This document shows positions 25,482 to 33,359 of a stretch of 64,000 bases of DNA, piece by piece. Source of the stretch: Tsuneonella litorea. GTDB taxonomy: Bacteria > Pseudomonadota > Alphaproteobacteria > Sphingomonadales > Sphingomonadaceae. Below the pieces are notes generated by a model. The model saw nothing but the letters and a program-made list of their open reading frames with translations, ran no database searches and was not told the origin of the DNA. The stretch covers positions 372,001-436,000 of the forward strand of contig NZ_JAOAMV010000001.1 of NCBI RefSeq assembly GCF_025154015.1, in the 5' to 3' direction. Each line of letters opens with the position of its first letter. Within the stretch, counting starts at the first letter, position 1. The translations under genes were made by a program, and so were the position numbers.

Positions 25482-26558
25482 ATGGCGGCCTCCGCGAAAC
25501 AACCGATCACCAGCCTTGGCGGCGCCGGCGCGGCGGAGGTCGACGTCGACGCACTGCGGGACGATCTCGAACGGGCGGCGCGCGATGCCGGGCTGGCAAA
25601 CGCGCGGATCGCGGGCCTGGCAAAGCTCGGCGGGGGTGCCAGCAAGCAGTTGTGGGCCTTCGACCTCGAAGTGCCCGGGGCATCATCCCGCCCGCTCGTC
25701 CTGCGGCGCAACCCGCCCGGCGCGGGGCAGTCAGGGCAGGCGCTCGGCAGCGTGGCGGCCGAGGCCCAGCTGATCCGGCTCGCCGGGGACGCGGGCGTTC
25801 CGGTGCCCGGCATCGCCTTTGTCGTGCCCGCTGGTTCGCCAGTGGGTGATGGTTACGCGATGGACCGGCTTGCAGGCGAAACGCTCGGCCCGCGCGTGGT
25901 GCGCCTGCTCGAACTCGCCGAGGCTCGCGCCGGCATGGCACGCCGTTGCGGCGAGGTTCTCGCGCGGCTGCACGCGGTGCCCGCACCGGACCTGCCGGAA
26001 CTCGAGGTGCGGAGCGCGGGCGCAGCGCTTGCCGGGCTCGAGCGCCGGTATCGCGACACCGGACAACCGCGCCCGGTCTTCGAATATGCGCTGCGCTGGC
26101 TGAAGGAGCGACTGCCCGACCGAGGCGACCTGCGCCTGCTCCACGGCGACTTTCGCACCGGCAACCTTCTGGTCGGGCCGGAGGGCATCCGCGCCGTTCT
26201 CGACTGGGAGCTGGCGCACGTCGGCGCGCCCGCGAGCGACCTCGCGTGGCTCTGCGTGCCCAGCTGGCGATTCCAGCGGCCGGACCTGCCGGTGGGCGGA
26301 TTCGGTGAGCGCGAGGACCTGATCGCGGGGTACGAGGAAGCGGGCGGCACAGCGGTCGACCGCGACGAGCTCTACGCGTGGGAGGTGTTCCAGACGATGA
26401 ACTGGGGCACGATGTGCGCGGGCGCGGCGCGCGCGTTCATGGACGGCGCGCGGTCGGTCGAAGGCGCGGTGATCGCGCGGCGCGCGTCGGAAACCGAGTT
26501 CGACCTGATGCGGATGCTCGCGCCCGGTCATCCGGCCTGGCAGGAGGCGGCCGGATGA
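25482..26558 (+). CDS. APH-fold phosphotransferase, LvaA-like
   Basis: A 358-residue aminoglycoside-phosphotransferase-fold kinase. The catalytic loop is H221-G-D223-x-R-x-x-N228 and the metal-binding aspartate D241 lies in LDWELAHVG. The N-terminal GGASKQLWAFDL loop and the LRRNPPG strand carry the ATP site. Relatives of this length are acyl-CoA-pathway kinases, not antibiotic-resistance enzymes. It is coupled to a DUF6285 gene by an ATGA overlap and diverges from an acyl-CoA dehydrogenase. This is the composition of the lvaABC part of levulinate catabolism, so 4-hydroxyacyl-CoA phosphorylation is the best guess. Confidence 0.85.
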   Translation: MAASAKQPITSLGGAGAAEVDVDALRDDLERAARDAGLANARIAGLAKLGGGASKQLWAFDLEVPGASSRPLVLRRNPPGAGQSGQALGSVAAEAQLIRLAGDAGVPVPGIAFVVPAGSPVGDGYAMDRLAGETLGPRVVRLLELAEARAGMARRCGEVLARLHAVPAPDLPELEVRSAGAALAGLERRYRDTGQPRPVFEYALRWLKERLPDRGDLRLLHGDFRTGNLLVGPEGIRAVLDWELAHVGAPASDLAWLCVPSWRFQRPDLPVGGFGEREDLIAGYEEAGGTAVDRDELYAWEVFQTMNWGTMCAGAARAFMDGARSVEGAVIARRASETEFDLMRMLAPGHPAWQEAAG

Positions 26559-26881
26559 GTGCCGATCCGCCCGCCCGGCTGATCGTCAGCGAAGTGCGCG
26601 CCGCGCTGGAACGCGGCCTCGCACCCGGTTTCGCGCAGAAGGTCGCGGCCAATGCGCTCGGCATCGCCCAGCGCGAACTCGAACGCGCCGCGCCTGCCGG
26701 CGCCGAAGATATGCAGGAACTGGCCGACCGGATCCGCGGGGCCGCGGTTCTAGACGATGCGCTGATCGGGAAGCTGATCGAACTGGCGATCGCCCGGATG
26801 GAGATCGACCAGCCGACCTATCCCCCGTTCCGCGCCTGGAAGGACGCGGCAGGGGACGGAGCCGGCTGGCGAGTCCCCTAG
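26555..26881 (+). CDS. DUF6285 protein (LvaB-like kinase partner)
   Basis: A 108-residue helical protein. The [33 protein letters not shown] stretch is the DUF6285 pattern, followed by an acidic helix and YPPFRAWKD. It starts inside the kinase stop (ATGA), so the two products are probably made in fixed ratio. In Pseudomonas putida a small protein, LvaB, is needed with the kinase LvaA; equivalence is inferred from size and order. Its TAG shares CTAG with the convergent thiolase stop. Confidence 0.75.
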   Translation: MSADPPARLIVSEVRAALERGLAPGFAQKVAANALGIAQRELERAAPAGAEDMQELADRIRGAAVLDDALIGKLIELAIARMEIDQPTYPPFRAWKDAAGDGAGWRVP

Positions 26882-28056
26882 AGGACTTCGAACAGCCCCG
26901 CGGCGCCCATGCCGCCGCCGACGCACATCGTCACGACGACGTACTTCTCGCCCCGGCGCTTGCCCTCGCGCAGCGCGTGGCCGACGCAGCGCGCGCCGGT
27001 CATGCCGTAGGGGTGGCCGATCGAGATCGAGCCGCCGTTGACGTTCAGCCGGTCGTTGTCGATGCCGAGCTTGTCGCGGCAGTAGAGCACCTGCACCGCG
27101 AACGCCTCGTTCAGTTCCCACAGGCCGATGTCGTCGACCTTGAGGTCGAACCGGTCGAGCAGCTTGGGGATCGCGAAGATCGGGCCGATGCCCATCTCGT
27201 CGGGCTCGGTGCCGGCGACCGCCATGCCGACGTAGCGGCCGAGCGGCGACAGCCCCTTCTTCGCCGCGACGCCCGCTTCCATCACCACCACCGCGGCCGA
27301 ACCGTCCGACAACTGGCTGGCGTTGCCCGCGGTGATCGAGCCGCCCGGGATAACCGGCTGGAGGCCCGCCAGCCCTTCGAGGGTTGTCGAGGGACGGTTG
27401 CCCTCATCCTGCCTGAGCGTGACTTCCTTGTCGGAAACCTCGCCGGTTTCCTTGTTCTGCACCTTCATCGTGCGGGTCACCTCGACGATCTCGTCGTCGA
27501 AGATGCCGTTCTGCTGCGCGGCGGCGGTGCGCTGCTGGCTCTGCAGCGCGTATTCGTCCTGCGCCTCGCGGCTGATGCCATAGCGGTTGGCGACCGTCTC
27601 CGCGGTCTGCAGCATCGGCATGTAGATCGCGCCATGAATCGCCAGAAGCTCGGGATCGGGCATGACCCGCATTTCCTTGGTCTGGACGAGGCTGATCGAC
27701 TCCTGTCCGCCGGCAGCGACGATGTCCATGCGGTCGATCACGACCTGCTTGGCGGCGGTAGCGATGCTCATCAGGCCGCTCGAGCACTGGCGGTCGATGG
27801 TCATCCCGCTGGTGCCGATCGGGCACCCGGCGCGCAGCGCGACCTGGCGCGCGAGATTGCCGGCCTGCGCGCCCTGCTGAAGCGCGGCACCCCACAGCAC
27901 GTCGTCGACCTCGCCCGGGTCGATCCCGGCACGCTCCATCGCAGGGGCAAGGCTCAGCGCGCCAAGCGTCGCGCCGGGAGTGGCGTTGAACGCGCCGCGA
28001 TAGGCCTTGCCGATCGGAGTGCGCGCGGTCGAAACGATGACGGCATCACGAGACAT
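26878..28056 (-). CDS. Acetyl-CoA C-acyltransferase (thiolase, FadA type)
   Basis: A 392-residue thiolase with the nucleophile in [18 protein letters not shown], the active His in [13 protein letters not shown] and the second Cys in [12 protein letters not shown]. It is of degradative FadA-like length and cleaves 3-ketoacyl-CoA. A MaoC hydratase gene lies 51 bp upstream on the same strand, so the two may be cotranscribed. With the kinase/dehydrogenase set next door they form a plausible short acyl-CoA degradation block. Confidence 0.93.
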   Translation of the reverse strand: MSRDAVIVSTARTPIGKAYRGAFNATPGATLGALSLAPAMERAGIDPGEVDDVLWGAALQQGAQAGNLARQVALRAGCPIGTSGMTIDRQCSSGLMSIATAAKQVVIDRMDIVAAGGQESISLVQTKEMRVMPDPELLAIHGAIYMPMLQTAETVANRYGISREAQDEYALQSQQRTAAAQQNGIFDDEIVEVTRTMKVQNKETGEVSDKEVTLRQDEGNRPSTTLEGLAGLQPVIPGGSITAGNASQLSDGSAAVVVMEAGVAAKKGLSPLGRYVGMAVAGTEPDEMGIGPIFAIPKLLDRFDLKVDDIGLWELNEAFAVQVLYCRDKLGIDNDRLNVNGGSISIGHPYGMTGARCVGHALREGKRRGEKYVVVTMCVGGGMGAAGLFEVL

Positions 28057-28107
28057 AATGATTTCCTGACTTCTGGTGGGTTGATCCGGTCCCGGGGAGG
28101 CGCTGGG

Positions 28108-28557
28108 TCAAACGAAGAACTGGCTGATCCATTCGGCGATCAGGGCGGGCTTGTCCTCGCCCTCGATCTCGATGGTGGTTTCCATGGTTTCCTGCCACTG
28201 GCCCGGGCGCTTCTCGACGAGTTCGAGGAGCTTGAAATGCCCGCGCACGCGCTTGCCCGAGCGCACGGGAGCAAGGAAGCGGACCTTGTTGCCGCCGTAG
28301 TTGACGCCCATCTTCACCCCGTCGGGGCGCGGGCAGTCGGACTTGGCGCGCAGCATCGGGATCAGCGACAGCGTGAGGAAGCCGTGCGCGATGGTGCCGC
28401 CGAACGGCGTCATCCTGGCTTTTTCCTCATCGATGTGGATGAACTGGTGATCGCCCGTCGCATCGGCGAACTGGTTGATCCGCTCCTGGCTGACCTCGAC
28501 CCATTCGCTCTTGCCGATCGTCTCGCCGACCTTGGCCTGCAGTTCCTGCGGGGTCAT
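28108..28557 (-). CDS. MaoC-family hot-dog hydratase/dehydratase
   Basis: A 149-residue single-hot-dog protein. The catalytic stretch FADATGDHQFIHIDEEKA carries the Asp and His of the R-hydratase motif, followed by GGTIAHGFLTLSLIP. It is expected to hydrate enoyl-CoA to 3-hydroxyacyl-CoA, often giving the R form used in PHA metabolism. It starts with MTPQELQAKVG and precedes a thiolase in the same direction. Confidence 0.9.
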   Translation of the reverse strand: MTPQELQAKVGETIGKSEWVEVSQERINQFADATGDHQFIHIDEEKARMTPFGGTIAHGFLTLSLIPMLRAKSDCPRPDGVKMGVNYGGNKVRFLAPVRSGKRVRGHFKLLELVEKRPGQWQETMETTIEIEGEDKPALIAEWISQFFV

Positions 28558-28620
28558 GCGCCTCTCCTTTGCAACTTGCCGCTAACGTAAAGCAGCCCGC
28601 CTCATGGCGCATGTGAGGCC

Positions 28621-30015
28621 TCAGCGCAACGGCGTAGCTCCCGCCGTTACGGCCTCGCCTGCCGACGGAGTTCGCGCCGCGGGGCGATGCCGCTTGCGCT
28701 GCGGGGGCGACTCGGCAAGCCGGCACCACGTCCACAGCGCGCACTGCACCCCGATCAGCGTGAGCACGAACGGCTGGTAGGCGATGCCCTGGAACAGCGA
28801 ACCGACGAGGTAGATCGCCTGCGCGAACTGCAGCGCCACCGCGAGCGGGGCCTGCCACTGCTGGTCCACCCGCGACCGCCCCTTCCAGCGGCGGCGGATC
28901 CGTTCCATCTGCCACAGCCCCAGAAGGTGGATCCAGAGCCACAGGCCCAGCCCCGGCCAGCCCTGCTCGCCGAGCATCTCGAACACCGCCGAGTGATAGG
29001 CCCGTGCCTGGTCGGTGTGATCCTCGTAGCGGACGGAAGTGTTCCCTTCGCCGTGGGTGGTGCGGACCGGAACCTTGTAGGTGAACTTGTTGCCCCGATA
29101 GGCGTCGAACCCGCCGCCCATCGGGTGGTTGTTGGCATAGTCGATGGTCCATTCCCACACCGCCACGCGGGTCGAGGCCGAGGTATCGGCGTCGGTATTC
29201 TCCAGCGTCGACATTCGCGCGTACCAGCTGCTCGGCACGAACGGCAGCGCGAGCAGCCCGAGCGCGGCGGCCCCGAAGACGTAGAGAAATCGCCGTTTCA
29301 CATCGCGCAGCATCAGCACCGCGAGCACCGCGATGCACAGCAGGCCGGTGCGTGCCTCGGTCCCGATCGGGATCAGCAGGCAGGCGAAGATCAGCGCGTA
29401 GGCGAACCACTTCACCCGCCAGTCGGGCGGGAACACGGTGCCGTGCTTCATCGCCCACAGGATGAGCGGGATGATCGCGATCGCGACCGTGGCGATGGTC
29501 GAACTTTCGTACATCCCTGTGTTGTTCTGGACGAACAGGTGAAGCACGCCGTACCCGCCGCCGCCGGTCGCCGTCTTGATCCCGCCGTCGATCACGATCG
29601 CCCCGGCGGTGAGCACCATCGTCAGGATCGCCGCCTCGATCCGCAGCCGCGTGGTGAGCGTGAGGGGGAGGAAGATCGCGAACACCAGCGCCTTCCATAC
29701 CCAGTCCCACTTGTGCGCCGCTTCCACCGGGAAATCGGCGTTCATCGTCGTGACGAAACACCAGGCAAGCAGGACCGTGAGCAGCGCCTGGCGCAGGCCG
29801 AACCGCGCGCCGTGCTTGGAATCGGCGAGCAGCCAGCCGCCGAATGCCGCGCAGAACGCGATCAGCGAGACGGGAATCGCCGAGACGAAGCGCCAGCCGA
29901 TGTCCTGCGGGGCGAGCGTGTCGATGTAGATGTAGGCGAGCACCCAGACGAACGGCCGCCGCAGGCCGAGCAGCAGCAGGGCGACGATGAAGCCGAGAAG
30001 CGCAAGGTCGGTCAT
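28621..30015 (-). CDS. Exosortase-A-associated O-antigen-ligase-like membrane protein
   Basis: A 464-residue protein with about eleven membrane helices and a large periplasmic loop (about 285-365), the layout of the Wzy/WaaL polymerase-ligase superfamily. The opening LLLGLRRPFVWVLAYIYIDTLAPQDIGW and the PMGGGFDAYRGN loop match the TIGR03097 group, found with the XrtA exopolysaccharide and PEP-CTERM system. It would polymerise or transfer the lipid-linked glycan. It is translationally coupled to a 43-residue gene upstream. No xrtA lies in the window. Confidence 0.85.
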   Translation of the reverse strand: MTDLALLGFIVALLLLGLRRPFVWVLAYIYIDTLAPQDIGWRFVSAIPVSLIAFCAAFGGWLLADSKHGARFGLRQALLTVLLAWCFVTTMNADFPVEAAHKWDWVWKALVFAIFLPLTLTTRLRIEAAILTMVLTAGAIVIDGGIKTATGGGGYGVLHLFVQNNTGMYESSTIATVAIAIIPLILWAMKHGTVFPPDWRVKWFAYALIFACLLIPIGTEARTGLLCIAVLAVLMLRDVKRRFLYVFGAAALGLLALPFVPSSWYARMSTLENTDADTSASTRVAVWEWTIDYANNHPMGGGFDAYRGNKFTYKVPVRTTHGEGNTSVRYEDHTDQARAYHSAVFEMLGEQGWPGLGLWLWIHLLGLWQMERIRRRWKGRSRVDQQWQAPLAVALQFAQAIYLVGSLFQGIAYQPFVLTLIGVQCALWTWCRLAESPPQRKRHRPAARTPSAGEAVTAGATPLR

Positions 30016-30143
30016 CGGCCCGCGTCTCCCTCACCCGATGCTGGCGGCGCCGGATCGCGGTCGAGATCGTCGCGGCTCATCAGCCGCACGACCATGAGCA
30101 GCAAGAGGCCGTGCGACAGCGCGAGGGCGAACAGGTCGATCAT
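30012..30143 (-). CDS. Tiny membrane protein coupled to the O-ligase gene
   Basis: A 43-residue ORF starting MIDLFALALSHGLLLLMVV, one hydrophobic helix followed by a charged tail (SRDDLDRDPAPPASG). Its TGA overlaps the ATG of the ligase gene (ATGA), typical of coupled real genes. I recognise no family. It might be a small subunit or merely a leader peptide for the downstream gene. Confidence 0.55.
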   Translation of the reverse strand: MIDLFALALSHGLLLLMVVRLMSRDDLDRDPAPPASGEGDAGR

Positions 30144-30211
30144 CTGGGCGGGTTCGCGCCTACAGCACCGCGGTTGACGGCCCGTTAAGCCTGTCGTGCG
30201 AGAAGTGGTGC

Positions 30212-31444
30212 ATGACCCGGGTGCTGCACGTCCTCGACCACTCGTTGCCGCTCCACAGCGGCTACACTTTCCGCACGCGCGCGATCATGCGCGCCCAGGC
30301 CGCTGCGGGGCTCGAGGTTCGCGGCGTGACCGGCCTGCGCCACGCGGCGGACGGGCCGGTGGCCGAAGTCGCCGACGGTCTGCTGTTCCACCGCACCCGC
30401 GGTGCGGCGACCGGCCCGGCGGGCCTGCGCGAATGGCGCGAGATCGGCCGCCTGGCCGAAGCGATCGCCGCGCTGGCGTTGGACTGGCGCCCCGACGTGA
30501 TCCACGCCCATTCCCCGGCGCTGTGCGGGCTGGCCGCGGTCCGCGCCGGCAAGGCGCTGAGCATACCGGTGGTCTACGAGATACGCGCGTTCTGGGAAGA
30601 TGCCGCGGTCGGCAACGGCGCGGGGCGCGCCGGGTCGGTCAGGTACCGGCTTACCCGCGCGCTCGAGGACAGGGTGGTCTCCGAAGCCGACGCGGTCTTC
30701 ACGATCTGTCACGGCCTGCGCGACGACCTGATCGGGCGCGGCCACCACGCCGGAAAGATCGGCCTCTCCCCCAACGGGGTCGACCTCGCGCTGTTCGGCG
30801 ACCCGCCCGCGCGCGACGCGGCGCTGGCGGCCGAGCTGGGGTACGCCGAAACCGATCCGGTGATCGGCTTCATCGGCAGCTTCTACGACTACGAGGGGCT
30901 CGACCTGCTGATCGACGCCATGCCCGCGCTGCGCGCCGTGCAGCCGGGCGCGCGGCTGCTGCTTGTCGGCGGAGGGCCGATGGACGCGGCGTTGCGCCAG
31001 CGCGCCGCCGCATCCCCCTGCTCCGACGCGATCCGCTTCACCGGGCGCGTGCCCCACGAAGAAGTCGAGCGGTACTATTCGCTGGTCGACGTGCTGGCCT
31101 ATCCCCGCAAGGCGAGCCGGCTGACCGAACTCGTCACCCCGCTCAAGCCGCTCGAGGCGATGGCCCAGGGCCGACTGGTCGCCGCCAGCGACGTCGGCGG
31201 GCACCGCGAACTGGTCGACGACGGCGAGACCGGCGTGCTGTTCGAACCCGACGATCCCGATGCGTGCGCCGCAGCCCTGGCCGATCTTCTGGCCGCCCGC
31301 CATGCGTGGCCCGCGATCCGCCAGCGGGCGCGGGAGCGCGTGCGCCAACGGCACGACTGGGCGCACAACATTCGTCGTTATCAGGACGTTTACCACCTGC
31401 TGTTAACCCGGCGGTCTAACGGGAAGCTGTCGGCCGCCGCGTGA
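30212..31444 (+). CDS. XrtA/PEP-CTERM system GT4 glycosyltransferase (TIGR04063-like)
   Basis: A 410-residue cytosolic GT-B glycosyltransferase. The N-terminus RVLHVLDHSLPLHSGYTFRT is diagnostic of the exosortase-associated Daro_2409-type family; the donor-site region reads TPLKPLEAMAQGRLVAASDVGGHRELV with the catalytic Glu. It probably adds a sugar to the lipid-linked exopolysaccharide repeat. It diverges from the O-ligase unit with 68 bp between starts and overlaps the next gene by GTGA. Confidence 0.9.
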   Translation: MTRVLHVLDHSLPLHSGYTFRTRAIMRAQAAAGLEVRGVTGLRHAADGPVAEVADGLLFHRTRGAATGPAGLREWREIGRLAEAIAALALDWRPDVIHAHSPALCGLAAVRAGKALSIPVVYEIRAFWEDAAVGNGAGRAGSVRYRLTRALEDRVVSEADAVFTICHGLRDDLIGRGHHAGKIGLSPNGVDLALFGDPPARDAALAAELGYAETDPVIGFIGSFYDYEGLDLLIDAMPALRAVQPGARLLLVGGGPMDAALRQRAAASPCSDAIRFTGRVPHEEVERYYSLVDVLAYPRKASRLTELVTPLKPLEAMAQGRLVAASDVGGHRELVDDGETGVLFEPDDPDACAAALADLLAARHAWPAIRQRARERVRQRHDWAHNIRRYQDVYHLLLTRRSNGKLSAAA

Positions 31445-33174
31445 ACCCGCGGCCCGACGTCAGGCTTCCGCAGGAACGGGGTAGTTCAGTGAGCGAGAGG
31501 CGCAAGCGAACGGCCGCAAGCGGGTCCGTCAGCGCGCACCCGGCGTTTCCCGCGATCGTCGCGCTGTGGTTCGCGGCCCTGCTCGGGATCGGCAGCCTGG
31601 TGCTGCCCGTCGCCCTCTTAGAGCGCATCAGTCAGGCGACCGGCCTGCCGGCCTACCTCGCGCTGGCGCAACCTCCGCTCGGGGTGACCGCACGGATCGC
31701 AATCGCGCTTGTCGCGGCAACGGCGGGCTTCCTCGCCGGCCTTGCGATCGCGCGCAGGATCGCGGTCGCGCACCGCGAGATGCCGGTGCGGGGCCGGGTG
31801 GCGGCGGTCTCTGCCGACCCGCGCGCCTCCGCGACGACCATAAAACGTCCGATCTCCGCGCACGAGGAGCTGGGCGACAGCGACCTTGACGCCGGCTCGC
31901 CGCCTTCCCCCGCGCGCGAGGGATTCGCCGGACGCCGCCGCCCGCTCTCCGTCACCGACGACAGCGCGCGCAGCGAGTTCTTCGACAACGCGCCGCTGCC
32001 CGGCCATGACCCGGACGAGAATGCGCCCCTGCACGCGCCGCATGAACCCATCGCAGCCGAGCTCTGCGGCGAAGAAACGCAGGCGAGCGCGGAACCCCTC
32101 GACCTCGGCGAATTCGACACCTCCGGCGAGGAGGAACCGGCGAGTGCCTGGGACCTCGAGCCCGGGCGCGAAAGCCCGGTTCGCTTCGAATCGGCCGCCT
32201 TCCAGAGCTTCGGCACCGGCGCGCTCAGCGCGCCGCCACCTACCACGCCGATGCCCGAGGCGGACCTCACCGCACAGGAGCCGACCGAGATGACCCGCCA
32301 CACCGTCCCGGGACCCGCCGATCACGCGCAGACCGCCACGGCGACCGGCGAGGTGGCAATCGTCGACCTGGTCGGCCGCTTTGCGCGTGCGCTTCAGCGC
32401 CACCGCGAAGATGCGGCCGCCGAAGCCGAACGGGCCGCGAGCGGGGCCGCAATGGCCGAATCCGGCGACGACGACGCCATCCTCGATCTCACTGCGGCGC
32501 TTTCGCCGCGCCAGGCGCCGGGGGCGGACGTCGCCACCCGCGACGCAGTGCCCGCGGCCATGTCTGCTGACGCGCTTGCGGGGAACGGCCCCGACAATCG
32601 CCTCGAAGCGGCCCCGGCCGTTCCGAAAGCACTGCGTCCACTCTACTTCGATTGCGACGACTGGGCCGACGACGAAGAGGACGACGACGAGGTCGTGCTG
32701 CCCGATCTCTCGCTTTCGCTGGCGCAGGGCGAACGGCCGTTCAGCCGGCCCGCCGCCGCAGCCGTTGCCGACTCCGCCGCGCGTGCGGACGCAACGGAAT
32801 CGAGCGAGGCGGACGACGACGAGAGCGCCGGCGAGGATGCCTCGGGCCGCAACTATTCCTCCCTCCTGGCGATGAAGAGCCCGTTCGGCATCCAGCGCGA
32901 ACCGGTCCGCGTCGAGGACGACGAGCCCACGGGCGATGCGGGCGAAGAGGAGGAGGAGGCGATCGAACCGATCGTCGTCTTCCCCGGCCAGGCGCACCGG
33001 CCCGCCCCGCCGACAGCCACCGGCCCGCGTCCGTTCGATGCGCCAGGGGTCCGCGCCGAGGCGGCAACGCGGGGTCCGGCGACGGCTCCTGGCCGCGCCG
33101 CACCCACCGACGAGACCGAACGCGCACTGCGCGACGCGCTTGAAAAGCTCCAGCGCATGAGCGGCACCGCCTGA
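31441..33174 (+). CDS. Two-helix membrane protein with a long acidic disordered tail
   Basis: A 577-residue protein of no family known to me. After a basic N-terminus come two hydrophobic segments (about 36-60 and 82-104). The remaining roughly 470 residues are low-complexity, strongly acidic and Ala/Pro-rich, including a DDWADDEEDDDEVVLPDL run. A short conserved-looking amphipathic helix (ETERALRDALEKLQRM) closes it. The tail should lie in the cytoplasm, since the basic segments flank helix ends on that side. GTG 31441 overlaps the glycosyltransferase stop, suggesting coupling and a role near the polysaccharide machinery. Confidence 0.7.
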   Translation: MNPRPDVRLPQERGSSVSERRKRTAASGSVSAHPAFPAIVALWFAALLGIGSLVLPVALLERISQATGLPAYLALAQPPLGVTARIAIALVAATAGFLAGLAIARRIAVAHREMPVRGRVAAVSADPRASATTIKRPISAHEELGDSDLDAGSPPSPAREGFAGRRRPLSVTDDSARSEFFDNAPLPGHDPDENAPLHAPHEPIAAELCGEETQASAEPLDLGEFDTSGEEEPASAWDLEPGRESPVRFESAAFQSFGTGALSAPPPTTPMPEADLTAQEPTEMTRHTVPGPADHAQTATATGEVAIVDLVGRFARALQRHREDAAAEAERAASGAAMAESGDDDAILDLTAALSPRQAPGADVATRDAVPAAMSADALAGNGPDNRLEAAPAVPKALRPLYFDCDDWADDEEDDDEVVLPDLSLSLAQGERPFSRPAAAAVADSAARADATESSEADDDESAGEDASGRNYSSLLAMKSPFGIQREPVRVEDDEPTGDAGEEEEEAIEPIVVFPGQAHRPAPPTATGPRPFDAPGVRAEAATRGPATAPGRAAPTDETERALRDALEKLQRMSGTA

Positions 33175-33192
33175 GGAATCGCACCGGCGTGA

Positions 33193-33216
33193 CGGGGCTG
33201 GGAAAGCCCCGCTTTA
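33193..33216 (+). terminator. Terminator after the disordered membrane protein gene
   Basis: CGGGGCT (33193-33199) pairs with AGCCCCG (33205-33211), followed by CTTTA. The T-tail is short, so it may be partial; it separates the XrtA-linked unit from gltB. Confidence 0.6.
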
Positions 33217-33359
33217 TCCGGCTCAAATCCCTTCGCGGTTGCGGAAAACCATTCGTTTCGCCATGGCCGAGTCTCGCGACAATTTTGCTGCGCGGGGAGT
33301 CTTGGTAAGTCGTGCTTCGTTGCCCGGCCGCCCGCCCCTCGTGGCCGGACGAATACGGG

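Noticed and set aside
25482-26558. Aminoglycoside resistance kinase
   Set aside because: The APH fold is shared, but the length, the DUF6285 partner and the neighbouring acyl-CoA dehydrogenase point to acyl-CoA metabolism.
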